A stretch of 10,439 nt of DNA from an uncultured Prevotella sp. (GCA_900540885.1 UQHJ01000079.1:1-10439); one strand, 5' to 3'. Shown: positions 1-7,603, counted from the stretch's first letter. The notes: a model not told the origin generated them from the letters alone. Numbers and translations: made by a program.

Positions 1-12
1 TGTGCAAATAAA

Positions 13-54
13 TTGGACAACTTTGCATAACGAAAAATTCTAAAAGTTGTCCAA
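13..54. promoter_or_regulatory. Perfect inverted repeat upstream of nrdD
   Basis: TTGGACAACTTT at 13-24 is matched exactly by its reverse complement at 43-54, leaving an 18-base spacer. It lies about 50 bases before the nrdD start. There is no T-run after the second arm, so it is a poor intrinsic terminator for any gene to the left. A two-half-site operator for a regulator of nrdD or a 5'-leader hairpin are both possible. It does not resemble the NrdR box I know. No exact TAnnTTTG promoter is visible between it and the start codon. The repeat is seen directly; its role is inferred. Confidence 0.5.
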
Positions 55-106
55 AACGGAAAATTTCACACTGCGTTTTGCCTTATAAAAAAACTCCCTT
101 TTTACT

Positions 107-2203
107 ATGTGTACCGACAACTTTATTATCACAAAGCGCAACGGCAAGACCGAGCCTCTGAACGTTGAAAAGATTAAGACCGCAATCATCAAAGCCTTTC
201 AGAGCCAAGATAAGGACATCGATGCCGAAACGCTCAATCGCATTATGCAACGCCTCCGCTTCTGCAATGGCATGAGCGTAGAAGACGTGCAAAACCAAGT
301 AGAAGTTGCCCTCATGGCTGAACACCACTATGAAGTGGCTAAGGCCTTCATGCTCTACCGCAAGCGTCATGAGGACGATCGCGAAACGGCTGACAAACTC
401 CGTTTCTTAATCAACTACTGCAACTCTACCAACCCCGCAACAGGTTCGAAATACGATGCCAATGCCAATGTAGAGAACAAGAACATTGCTACCCTCATTG
501 GCGAACTCCCCAAGCAAGGCTTTATCCGCTTAAACCGCCGCTTGCTCTGCGATCGTATCAAAGACATGTTTGGCAAGGAATTGGCCGACCGCTACATCTA
601 TCTGCTCAAGAATCACTACATCTATAAGAACGACGAGACGTCATTGGCCAACTATTGCGCCTCTATCACCATGTACCCCTGGTTGCTCAACGGTACAAAG
701 GACATTGGCGGCAACTCAACAGCTCCCACTAACCTCAAGTCATTCTGCGGTGGCTTCGTCAACATGGTGTTCATCGTTAGCTCTATGCTCTCAGGCGCTT
801 GCGCTACGCCCGAGTTCTTGATGTACATGAGCCACTTCTTAGAGGTAGAATACGGCACAGACTACTACGAACACGCTGATAAGGTAGTCGACCTCTCTAC
901 GCGTCAGCGTACCATTGATAAGATGATCACCGACTGCTTCGAGCAGATTGTCTACTCTATCAACCAACCCACCGGTGCAAGAAACTTCCAGTCTGTATTT
1001 TGGAACATCTCTTACTACGACAAGTATTACTTCGAAAGCATCTTTGGCGAGTTCCGCTTCCCCGACGGCTCACGTCCTTCATGGCCCGCTCTCGACTGGT
1101 TGCAGCGCCGCTTCATGAAGTGGTTCAACCAAGAGCGTACAAAGGCTGTTCTTACCTTCCCCGTTGAGACCATGGCTTTGCTCTCTAAGGACGGTGACGT
1201 AATGGATAAGGAGTACGCTGACTTCACCTCTGAGATGTACGCCGAAGGCCACAGCTTCTTCACTTACATGAGCGACAACGCCGACTCTTTGGCTTCTTGC
1301 TGCCGCTTGCGCAACGAGATTCAAGACAACGGCTTTAGCTACACCTTAGGTGCTGGTGGCGTTTCAACAGGTTCTAAGTCTGTTCTTACCGTCAACCTCA
1401 ACCGTTGCATTCAGCAAGCTACCCGTGAAGGCCGCTCATACGTTGAGTACCTCGACGACATCATCGACCTCATGCACAAGGTGCAGTTGGCTTACAATGC
1501 CAATCTCAAGGACTTGATGGACAAGGGCATGCTCCCTTTATTCGACGCAGGCTATATCAACATCAAGCGTCAGTATCTCACCATCGGTGTGAATGGTATG
1601 GTAGAGGCTGCCGAAAGTTTAGGTATCACAATCTCTGACAATAAGGAATATGAAGAGTTCGTTGGCAACGTATTAGGCCTCATTGAGGGCTACAATCGTA
1701 AATATCGCTCAAAGGACGTGATGTTTAACTGCGAGATGATTCCGGCCGAGAACGTAGGTGTAAAACACGCTCGTTGGGATCGCGAAGCTGGTTATTACGT
1801 GCCACGTGATTGCTACAACTCTTACTTCTATGTAGTAGAAGACCCCAACACCGACATCATCGAGAAGTTCCGCCTCCACGGCCGTCGCTTCATCGAACAC
1901 CTCACAGGTGGTTCGGCCTTACACATGAACCTTGACGAACACCTCAGTCAACCGCAATACCGTCAGTTGCTGCGCGTTGCTGCCAAGGAGGGTTGCAACT
2001 ACTTTACGTTCAACATTCCTAACACTTTGTGTAACGACTGTGGCCACATCGATAAGCACCACTTGCACAAGTGTCCCAAGTGTGGCTCTACCAACCTCGA
2101 CTACTTAACGCGCATCATCGGTTACCTCAAGCGCGTGTCGAACTTCTCTCTCGACCGCCAGAAGGAGGCCGGCCGCCGTTACTACCAAAAGGTGGAGGCG
2201 TGA
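107..2203 (+). CDS. nrdD: Anaerobic (class III) ribonucleoside-triphosphate reductase, NrdD
   Basis: This 698-residue cytoplasmic glycyl-radical enzyme reduces ribonucleoside triphosphates to deoxyribonucleotides without oxygen. Residues about 5-95 form an ATP-cone (ITKRNGKTEPLNVEKIK), the allosteric on/off domain. C214 (in SFCGG) and the C398-C399 pair (in SCCRL) are the likely active-site cysteines. Near the end a zinc knuckle is made by C642, C645, C656 and C659, followed by the glycyl-radical loop RIIGYL with the radical glycine at G672. Length is close to E. coli NrdD (about 712). The ATG is chosen because the ATP-cone begins right after it; it has no Shine-Dalgarno sequence, as usual in Bacteroidetes. 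The activase gene nrdG follows after 197 bases. All hallmark residues are present, so the gene looks intact. Identification is very secure; the assignment of individual active-site cysteines is from family knowledge. Confidence 0.97.
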   Translation: MCTDNFIITKRNGKTEPLNVEKIKTAIIKAFQSQDKDIDAETLNRIMQRLRFCNGMSVEDVQNQVEVALMAEHHYEVAKAFMLYRKRHEDDRETADKLRFLINYCNSTNPATGSKYDANANVENKNIATLIGELPKQGFIRLNRRLLCDRIKDMFGKELADRYIYLLKNHYIYKNDETSLANYCASITMYPWLLNGTKDIGGNSTAPTNLKSFCGGFVNMVFIVSSMLSGACATPEFLMYMSHFLEVEYGTDYYEHADKVVDLSTRQRTIDKMITDCFEQIVYSINQPTGARNFQSVFWNISYYDKYYFESIFGEFRFPDGSRPSWPALDWLQRRFMKWFNQERTKAVLTFPVETMALLSKDGDVMDKEYADFTSEMYAEGHSFFTYMSDNADSLASCCRLRNEIQDNGFSYTLGAGGVSTGSKSVLTVNLNRCIQQATREGRSYVEYLDDIIDLMHKVQLAYNANLKDLMDKGMLPLFDAGYINIKRQYLTIGVNGMVEAAESLGITISDNKEYEEFVGNVLGLIEGYNRKYRSKDVMFNCEMIPAENVGVKHARWDREAGYYVPRDCYNSYFYVVEDPNTDIIEKFRLHGRRFIEHLTGGSALHMNLDEHLSQPQYRQLLRVAAKEGCNYFTFNIPNTLCNDCGHIDKHHLHKCPKCGSTNLDYLTRIIGYLKRVSNFSLDRQKEAGRRYYQKVEA

Positions 2204-2204
2204 G

Positions 2205-2233
2205 AGAGTTGACAAGTTGACGGATTGACGAGG
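2205..2233 (+). repeat. Period-8 repeat after nrdD stop
   Basis: Directly after the nrdD stop codon are three 8-base units and a partial fourth: AGAGTTGA, CAAGTTGA, CGGATTGA, CGAGG. The same YRRGTTRA-like unit follows the stop codons of the ppx/gppA gene and ppk1, again in the sense orientation. Function unknown. Confidence 0.6.
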
Positions 2234-2234
2234 A

Positions 2235-2349
2235 AGTAATGTTCAAAAAATAACTTCAGTAATTTTTAGCGAGGGCGGGCTGAAAGCAATCATTGGGCTT
2301 TCAGCCCGTCCTTGCTGAATTTTGTACAAGTTGTTTTTTGAACATTACT
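2235..2349. repeat. 115-nt palindromic element between nrdD and nrdG
   Basis: The outer arms 2235-2256 and 2328-2349 are 22 bases long and match as an inverted repeat except for one position that becomes a G-U pair in + strand RNA. The inner arms 2269-2287 and 2297-2315 form a 19-bp GC-rich stem (GCGAGGGCGGGCTGAAAGC on the left) with two G-U pairs and a 9-base loop. The stretch between is partly paired, so the whole element can fold into one rod of roughly 50 bp. Both departures from perfect symmetry in the inner stem, and the one in the outer stem, keep pairing in the + strand transcript, the sense strand for nrdDG. No target-site duplication is evident. It could be a MITE-like or REP-like repeat, an attenuator, or an mRNA-stability element. 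Only a weak AATTTT follows the inner stem, so it is not a textbook terminator. Confidence 0.75.
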
Positions 2350-2365
2350 AACTATCAACGTGATA

Positions 2366-2373
2366 TAACTTTA
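2366..2373 (+). promoter_or_regulatory. Weak -7-like element before nrdG
   Basis: TAACTTTA matches the Bacteroidetes -7 consensus TAnnTTTG at all but the last defined base, 27 bases before the nrdG start. No well-placed -33 TTG is seen. It may give nrdG its own promoter downstream of the palindrome, but the support is thin. Confidence 0.2.
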
Positions 2374-2400
2374 TAACTTCCAAACTGAAAACGAATTACT

Positions 2401-2883
2401 ATGCTGAAATATTACAATTACGATATTGTCTTTCAAGAATATCCTGACGAGGTGACGTTAGCCATTAATCTAACGCTTTGCCCCAACCGCTGCGTGGGTT
2501 GCCACAGTGCCTTCTTGCGCGACGACATCGGGGAAGAGCTTTCCCCTGAACGCCTCACGGCACTCATCGATTCTTACGACGGTACGATTACTTGCGTGGG
2601 CATACAAGGGGGTGATAACGATCCCGAAGCCGTTCTTCAACTCTGTGCTTACATTCATGAGCACTACGACGGCCGCATTCACACAGGTTGGTATTCTGGT
2701 CGCACTTGGCTGCCAACGCCCGAACAATTAAAGGTTTCGCTGAACTATATCAAAACGGGGCCCTACATCGCTAAGTTCGGCCCGCTCTCATCACCCGACA
2801 CCAACCAACGCTTCTATCGTATCAACACGGAAGACGGTTCTCTCGAAGACCTTACGCACCGATTTGCCAAGAAGAAAGTATAA
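2401..2883 (+). CDS. nrdG: Anaerobic ribonucleotide reductase activating protein, NrdG (radical SAM)
   Basis: NrdG is the 4Fe-4S radical-SAM activase that uses S-adenosylmethionine and an electron to install the glycyl radical on NrdD. The 160-residue protein has the radical SAM cluster motif CxxxCxxC at C27, C31 and C34 (CPNRCVGC). A Gly-Gly motif at G70-G71 (GIQGGD) is where SAM-binding GGE-type motifs usually lie; here the acidic residue is D72. Length is normal for the family (about 155-175). The ATG sits just after an AT-rich leader without a Shine-Dalgarno sequence. It follows nrdD in the same direction, separated by the 115-nt palindrome, and is expected to be co-transcribed with it at least in part. 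Identification is secure. Confidence 0.95.
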   Translation: MLKYYNYDIVFQEYPDEVTLAINLTLCPNRCVGCHSAFLRDDIGEELSPERLTALIDSYDGTITCVGIQGGDNDPEAVLQLCAYIHEHYDGRIHTGWYSGRTWLPTPEQLKVSLNYIKTGPYIAKFGPLSSPDTNQRFYRINTEDGSLEDLTHRFAKKKV

Positions 2884-3168
2884 TAACTGCAGTTTGTCGA
2901 AAAGACAGGAATGAAACATTACACTACTGTCCACGAAAATAATTTAACATTTTCAAAACTGACAAAATGATAGTTAGTCTTCGAAGTTGAGTGGTAATGC
3001 CCGAATTTATAGTACAATATTACTCCACAAGAACCCAGTCTTTTCGATTAGGAGGTGCTTACTTTTGAAAATATCCTCCCCCAAACACAAAAGTAGGAGA
3101 TAAGCACCCATATAGAGTGTTTACCTCCCACTTTAATTATTCAAGGCTTATAAAATTATGCCTTCTTA
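2884..3168. other. Spacer without a gene; one complex imperfect hairpin
   Basis: No reading frame in this stretch has coding character; the longest ATG frame I could read at its start is about 19 codons. The only clear structure is at 3054-3108: GGTGCTTACTTTTG (3054-3067) pairs with two separated blocks, CAAAAGT (3088-3094) and AAGCACC (3102-3108), leaving a 7-base bulge AGGAGAT. The apical loop carries TCCT, which could pair with AGGA in the bulge. At 3144-3165 a short AAGGC/GCCTT stem is followed on the + strand by an AT-rich tract, a weak terminator candidate. No promoter, tRNA or IS end is recognised. Confidence 0.4.
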
Positions 3169-3438
3169 TTATTTTTGTTGCTGTTCAGGAGCCTCGTCAA
3201 TAAGGTCCATGAATTGATCGAACTTAGGTGTGATGATAATTTGTGTGCGTCGGTTACGCTGTTTTCCCACCTCGGTGTTGTTAGAGGCTACAGGGTGGTG
3301 CTTGTGTGCATTTGGCACATTCTGAAATTCAATGTTCCATACAAGGACTTTGAACCCCCAAAGTCTGTTGCTAAAGATTGTACTCAGTTTGCTTAGTGCA
3401 AGCTGACTTATGTCTGAAAAGCTTTTACCATACAGTAA
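3169..3438 (-). pseudogene. Decayed OmpA-family C-terminus fused to unrelated sequence
   Basis: On the - strand a frame is open for 89 codons from just after a TGA (3439-3441) to tandem TAA stops (3169-3171, 3166-3168). Its last 40 or so residues are clearly the end of an OmpA/MotB peptidoglycan-binding domain: HPVASNNTEVGKQ, then the hallmark NRRTQIIITPKFDQFMDLI and a short Gln-rich tail. In intact proteins the ASNxTExG..xNRR segment follows the rest of a roughly 100-residue OmpA domain; here everything before HHPVASNN (about 3300 upward) is unrelated to that fold, and there is no ATG or signal peptide. The frame is therefore best read as a truncated gene end joined to other DNA at about 3300. 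The upstream half (LLYGKSFSDI... to ...NVPNAHK) is unrecognised and may itself be repeat DNA. The intact gene is presumably elsewhere in the genome. Confidence 0.7.
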
Positions 3439-3591
3439 TCATTAAAGATATTCCTCTTTGACAAGAAAATCTTTTCGGGAACTTTGTTACCTAACGTATC
3501 AAAACGCTTAGATTAGCATAGCCAAAGTTGAAAACCCTACGTGTTTGAGGCCGATATTCATTATTCGCTGCTTGCCCCAAACGCAGTAGCA

Positions 3592-4542
3592 TTACTTTTT
3601 GTGTGAAACCGTGTATAGCACCTTGCCTTCTTTGTCAATCATGTAAAGGTTGAGCTGACTGGCTGTGGCAGAGATGATGGAGAAGCCTGGTTCAGAAGAA
3701 CAGAACTGTGTGCCATCGGTGGGCATCACTTTGCGTGAGAGCGAAGCCGAAGAATTGACCACGTAGTCGATGTTGTCGGCCTTCTTGCGAATGTGCTGAA
3801 AATTGTGGATATGACCGCAAGCATAGATGGCCACATTCTTATATTTGTGGAGAATCGGCATCACCTTCTTCTGCATGTCGCTGCGCTCCTCTTCTGACTT
3901 GGTGGTCTGGGCGTAGATGGGGTGGTGGCCCACCACGATGACCCAGTCTTCATGGGCGTTGCGCAATGTTTCGTCCAACCATTGCAGTTGTTCGCTTTCG
4001 TTCTGTTTGCAGGCATCGGGATAGACGTCTGCATTTGTGCGATAGCGGTTAATGAGTGGTGTGGTATCAATGAACACCACACGCAGAGAGATGCCCTTCT
4101 TATTGAACACCTTAGAGAAATAGCGCGAAGGCATCATCCATCGGCGGCTGATTTGGTGATAGTCGAGTACTGCCTGTGTGTTTCCCCGATATTCGTGATT
4201 GCCAAGAATGGGGAACCAGTCAATCATCAGTTCTGGATGGGAATAGATGTTCTCATAGTTGGTGGTCCAGAGTGGGTCGCTGACAGAGGCGACACCATTG
4301 AAATGATGAATGTCTCCAGCGGCAATCACACATTTCGGATTCACCGTTTCCGCCATTTTTCCCATCAGTTCTGCAATGGTTTTCTGTTCGTAATAGCCGT
4401 TGCGACCGAGGTCGTTGGCCATGTAGAGCGTGATGTCGCCCTTCAGCGTTTTCCATTGTTCTGGCGTCTGGGCAAAGAGGTTGGCGGTTGTGCAGCAAAG
4501 GAAAAGCAGTGCTGCCAGTTTCTGAAGAATGTTGCGTTTCAT
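3592..4542 (-). CDS. Secreted metallophosphoesterase, tartrate-resistant acid phosphatase (purple acid phosphatase) type
   Basis: The 316-residue protein probably hydrolyses phosphate monoesters in the periplasm or outside the cell. The start is the ATG at 4542, because it opens a clean signal peptide (MKRNILQKLAALLFLCC..., cleavage likely after NLFA, residue 24); a longer frame from 4626 only adds a polar leader before it. Metal-site motifs run in the family order: NDLG (D44), GDIHH (D77), GNHE (N115, H116), GHH (H206) and GHIH (H244, H246). The segment after GNHEYRGN, including ISRRW, resembles mammalian TRAP (ACP5). A notable departure is H80 where purple acid phosphatases carry the iron-binding tyrosine of GDxxY. 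The gene lies 234 bases downstream of the TonB-dependent receptor in the same direction, suggesting a joint role in phosphate-ester acquisition. Family assignment is secure; the exact substrate is not known. Confidence 0.9.
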   Translation of the reverse strand: MKRNILQKLAALLFLCCTTANLFAQTPEQWKTLKGDITLYMANDLGRNGYYEQKTIAELMGKMAETVNPKCVIAAGDIHHFNGVASVSDPLWTTNYENIYSHPELMIDWFPILGNHEYRGNTQAVLDYHQISRRWMMPSRYFSKVFNKKGISLRVVFIDTTPLINRYRTNADVYPDACKQNESEQLQWLDETLRNAHEDWVIVVGHHPIYAQTTKSEEERSDMQKKVMPILHKYKNVAIYACGHIHNFQHIRKKADNIDYVVNSSASLSRKVMPTDGTQFCSSEPGFSIISATASQLNLYMIDKEGKVLYTVSHKK

Positions 4543-4560
4543 TTTTATGGTGTAGTTGAG

Positions 4561-4591
4561 GGGGAATAGGATAGAAATGTCTGGATTCCCC
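4561..4591. promoter_or_regulatory. Hairpin in the leader of the phosphatase gene
   Basis: GGGGAAT (4561-4567) and ATTCCCC (4585-4591) form a perfect 7-bp stem with a 17-base loop, 18 bases upstream of the phosphatase start on the - strand. In that orientation it would be a 5'-leader hairpin. On the + strand it is followed by a T-rich stretch (to about 4602), so it could also terminate antisense transcription. Role inferred only. Confidence 0.35.
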
Positions 4592-4753
4592 GTTGTTTTT
4601 TTGTATGGAAAAAAACGCAGTTGCAAGTAGCGTCTTGATGGTAGTTGGGCTATCTAATCAAAGTAGCGCTTTAACCATCTCAGGGGCTACATTGCAGACT
4701 GCGGAGAGTTTTATCCCTTTAAGTAATGGTGAATCACTTCGGCTGGATACAAG

Positions 4754-4789
4754 GGATGTTAGAGATTGATTGGATGTTAGAGATTGATT
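4754..4789. repeat. 18-bp tandem duplication across the receptor stop codon
   Basis: GGATGTTAGAGATTGATT occurs twice back to back, at 4754-4771 and 4772-4789, with no mismatch. On the coding (-) strand the first copy holds the last codons and the TAA of the receptor gene. The second copy repeats them in the same frame (18 is a multiple of 3), so a second TAA follows six codons later. The perfect identity suggests a recent slippage event. Confidence 0.85.
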
Positions 4790-7569
4790 TTGAAACCCAC
4801 GTTCACCTTCACACCGTAGTATTCCACCTGCATGGTGCGGTTTTTCTCGCCCTGATAGTAGCGGAGCGGCTGGTTGAGAAGGTTGTTAGCGTTGGCATAG
4901 ACCGTGTATTTCGTTTTCTTTCCCCACGTGTAGCTGGCGTTGAGGTCAAGGTAGTTCACCTTGTCGTAATAGCGGTCGAGCTGGCGGCTGGTGCTCATTT
5001 CGTCGATGAATGCCGAGGCGAAGTTGTATGACAGACGAACGCTGGCTCCCCATTTTTCAAAGAAGAGAGAGGCGTTGGCCGTGTGTTCTGGCGAGCCAGC
5101 CACTTTGATGTCTTCACCCTGCTGCACATTCAGACGCTCGTTGAAATTGTGTGTGCTACTATGGGTGTAAGTATAAGTTGCATAGAATCCGAGACATTTT
5201 AAAGCTGGGGCTATAAAGCCGAAGTCACGTTGATAGGCCGCTTCCACACCCAGCACGCGGGCATCGTAAGCGTTGATGTTTTGACTGACCTTCCAGCTTT
5301 CCTGAGCCAAGTCGCCCGTCAGTCCAAGGTCGCTGCCAAGGTATTTGTTTGACGACCATTCGATGTTCACGTTCTTGATGTCCTTATAGAAAAGACCCAG
5401 GCTCACCATGCCGACACTCTTGAAATAATAGTCGGCAGAGAGATCAAGATTCAGGGCTTTCGCCGGCTGCGTGTTAGGATCGCCAATGGTGGCCGTCAGG
5501 TCGGCCGTGTTGTAGCATTTGTTGGCAATTAGCGCTGAATATTTGGGGCGCGAAATGCTCTTCGTTGCCGAAGCACGCAAGTTGCCGTCCTCGTTGAAAC
5601 GATATTTCAGCAAGATACTCGGAAGCAGGTCAGTGTAGTGATGCTTATAGGCACCAGTTGGCGTCATGGTGGCATCCCCTTCTTCAGGCACCGTCACGTT
5701 GAAACCATTGGTGTTGAGGTCCGTGCGTTCAACGCGCAAACCAGCCGTGGCCGTCAGGCGTTTGCCGAGTTTCTGGTCGAAGCGCAGGTAGCCGGCCGTG
5801 ATTTGCTCGCGAATGTTGTAGTTGCCAGCTTCCTCCTCCAGATTCTCAACGCCGCTGTATTGGTTGAAATTGATGTTGCCCAGCGTCTCCTTGCTGATGA
5901 AGGCCGTTCCAGCGGGATATTGCGAGCCGGGCATGAAACCATTACGTATTTCGTTGCTCGTGAGGTTGCGCCAGTCGTTGCCGAGAACCTCTTCGATGTC
6001 GTAATCGTAGAACGACTTGTTGAGCGTTTTGTGTTTGTTGGTGTATTTCGCTCCGAACTTCAAGGTGTTGCCATACAAACCATTGCTAATGGGCAGTGTG
6101 AAATTTAATTTGCCCTTCCATTCATTTTCGGCAATGTTCTGGTTACTATTGGTTAGGTCGGCCAGTTTCCAGTGGCTATCGTTAAGCGCTGGAAGTTGGA
6201 GTGCGTAATAAGGATGTTTTTCGCCCACATCCTCAAAACCAGCAGCAAAGTCTTCGCCTTTCAGCTGATAGGAAGCATAGCGTTCGTTGGGACGGTCTTC
6301 CGTTGCTCGCGAATAACTGCCCGCCCAATCAGCCTTCAGCAAACCGAATTCGTGTTCGCCACCAAGGGTGAAGTCCATCGTTTGCTGCAATTCAAGTCGG
6401 GCATCCTTATGGTTGGAAGATCCCGCCTTCGTCTGCATCACCACCGACTGCTTCGAGGGCTTTCCGTTCAGTTTCTTATAAGAGATGCGATAGCGGTTTT
6501 CCCAGTCACTCCGGCGGTTATACATTCCGTTAAAGAAAATTTTGTGTTGCGGGTTGAACAGATAGTCAAGGGCAAGAGAATAGCTTTGTCGTTCGCGGGT
6601 GACATAATACTGTCGCACCTGTGCCTCCTTCAGCGCAATCGTCTTGTCGTCGTTTTCCACATATTCAAACTCCGTGTTGTCCGATCCTCCCGGTGCATAT
6701 TGATACGAAGCCGAAGCCATCACACCAAAGCGGTTGTTAAAGAAGCGGTTGCCAAAGGTGGCGCCCAAATCCCATGTCGGTTTCTTACTAATCCATGAAA
6801 AGCCGCTTCCGACATTGAAATTCATCACACGGTGGTTGGGCGTATTCTTCGTAACAAGATTGATTTCGCCACCAATGGCATCACCATCCATATCGCTTGT
6901 AACGACCTTGTTCAGTTCAATGGTTTGTATCATGTCGGCCGGAATCAAGTCGAGCTGCACGTTGCGTGTGCTACCTTCAGCCGAGGGAATGCGGTTGCCG
7001 TTGACCGTGACCGATGTGAGATCGGCTGAGGTGCCGCGCACCTGTCCAAAGCGGGCTTCCCCCTGGTCGTATTGCACGTTTACACCATTAATGCGTTTCA
7101 AGGCATCACCGATGTTTGAATCGGGGAATTTCCCTACTTGGTCGGCCGACACCACGTTGCTCACGCCCATTGTTTCCTTCTGTGCCTGTAGGGCTTTGCG
7201 TTGTCCAAAGAACGTGCCAGTGACAACGGCCTCTCCCAGCGTGCTGGTTGTGGTGAGTTCCACGTTTTGAAGCAGCGCGTGTCCGTCGTATTTGACGATG
7301 ATGACCTTAGGCTCATAGCCCACGTAAGAAATCTTCACCTTGTAGGTGTCAGGCTTGAGGTTGGAAAAAGAATAGTTGCCGTTTTGGTCGCTGGTGACCA
7401 CCGTATGCAAACTTTCAATCTGCACTGCTGCTCCTGGCAGGGCTTGATGCTCTGCATCTGTCACTTTTCCACGAATGCTTCCCGGACTATCAAAATCGTT
7501 GCCCATAGCAGGGATAGCCATGGTGGCCATAGTGAGCGCCAAAAGCGGAGTATAGAATGATTTTTTCAT
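4777..7569 (-). CDS. TonB-dependent outer-membrane receptor with carboxypeptidase-regulatory-like N-terminal domain
   Basis: This 930-residue protein is an energised outer-membrane beta-barrel importer. It starts with a signal peptide (about residues 1-23, cleavage near AMG). A CarboxypepD_reg-like beta-sandwich (about 31-107, GSIRGKVTDAEHQALPGAAV ... GNYSFSNLKPDTYKVKI) comes next, then a TonB-box-like stretch near 111-118 (LGEAVVTG) and the plug domain (about 128-240). Plug hallmarks are FPDSNIGDALKRINGV, VRGTSADLTSVTVNGNRIP and DAIGGEINLVTKNTP. The rest, to NVGFKINL, is the barrel. The plug most resembles the Xanthomonas/Caulobacter-type carbohydrate receptor group (TIGR01782-like) rather than SusC, and no SusD gene is beside it. 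A TAATTTTG promoter element lies 35 bases upstream. The downstream phosphatase suggests a phosphorylated substrate, but the ligand cannot be read from sequence. The family is certain; the substrate is open. Confidence 0.95.
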   Translation of the reverse strand: MKKSFYTPLLALTMATMAIPAMGNDFDSPGSIRGKVTDAEHQALPGAAVQIESLHTVVTSDQNGNYSFSNLKPDTYKVKISYVGYEPKVIIVKYDGHALLQNVELTTTSTLGEAVVTGTFFGQRKALQAQKETMGVSNVVSADQVGKFPDSNIGDALKRINGVNVQYDQGEARFGQVRGTSADLTSVTVNGNRIPSAEGSTRNVQLDLIPADMIQTIELNKVVTSDMDGDAIGGEINLVTKNTPNHRVMNFNVGSGFSWISKKPTWDLGATFGNRFFNNRFGVMASASYQYAPGGSDNTEFEYVENDDKTIALKEAQVRQYYVTRERQSYSLALDYLFNPQHKIFFNGMYNRRSDWENRYRISYKKLNGKPSKQSVVMQTKAGSSNHKDARLELQQTMDFTLGGEHEFGLLKADWAGSYSRATEDRPNERYASYQLKGEDFAAGFEDVGEKHPYYALQLPALNDSHWKLADLTNSNQNIAENEWKGKLNFTLPISNGLYGNTLKFGAKYTNKHKTLNKSFYDYDIEEVLGNDWRNLTSNEIRNGFMPGSQYPAGTAFISKETLGNINFNQYSGVENLEEEAGNYNIREQITAGYLRFDQKLGKRLTATAGLRVERTDLNTNGFNVTVPEEGDATMTPTGAYKHHYTDLLPSILLKYRFNEDGNLRASATKSISRPKYSALIANKCYNTADLTATIGDPNTQPAKALNLDLSADYYFKSVGMVSLGLFYKDIKNVNIEWSSNKYLGSDLGLTGDLAQESWKVSQNINAYDARVLGVEAAYQRDFGFIAPALKCLGFYATYTYTHSSTHNFNERLNVQQGEDIKVAGSPEHTANASLFFEKWGASVRLSYNFASAFIDEMSTSRQLDRYYDKVNYLDLNASYTWGKKTKYTVYANANNLLNQPLRYYQGEKNRTMQVEYYGVKVNVGFKINL

Positions 7570-7603
7570 AAAATATTGTTTTGTTATGCTTTGTTTTCGG
7601 GTG

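Noticed and set aside
2897..3047. 10-base inverted repeat TCGAAAAGAC / GTCTTTTCGA with a 131-base spacer
   Set aside because: A match of this length is not unexpected by chance in a 700-base region, and no IS or transposase sequence lies between.
3175..3396. 73-codon + strand frame
   Set aside because: It is antisense to the recognisable OmpA tail and has no family signature.
3922..4569. 215-codon + strand frame opposite the phosphatase gene
   Set aside because: It lies antisense to a gene with full family motifs and shows no recognisable domain; it is a shadow of the opposite strand.
4609..4633. Possible terminator for the receptor gene (4-bp stem then T-run on the - strand)
   Set aside because: The stem is only four base pairs with an 11-base loop, too weak to call.
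5638..7560. Several + strand frames of 60-208 codons opposite the TonB-dependent receptor
   Set aside because: All overlap the receptor antisense and lack domain features; long shadow frames are expected opposite this coding sequence.
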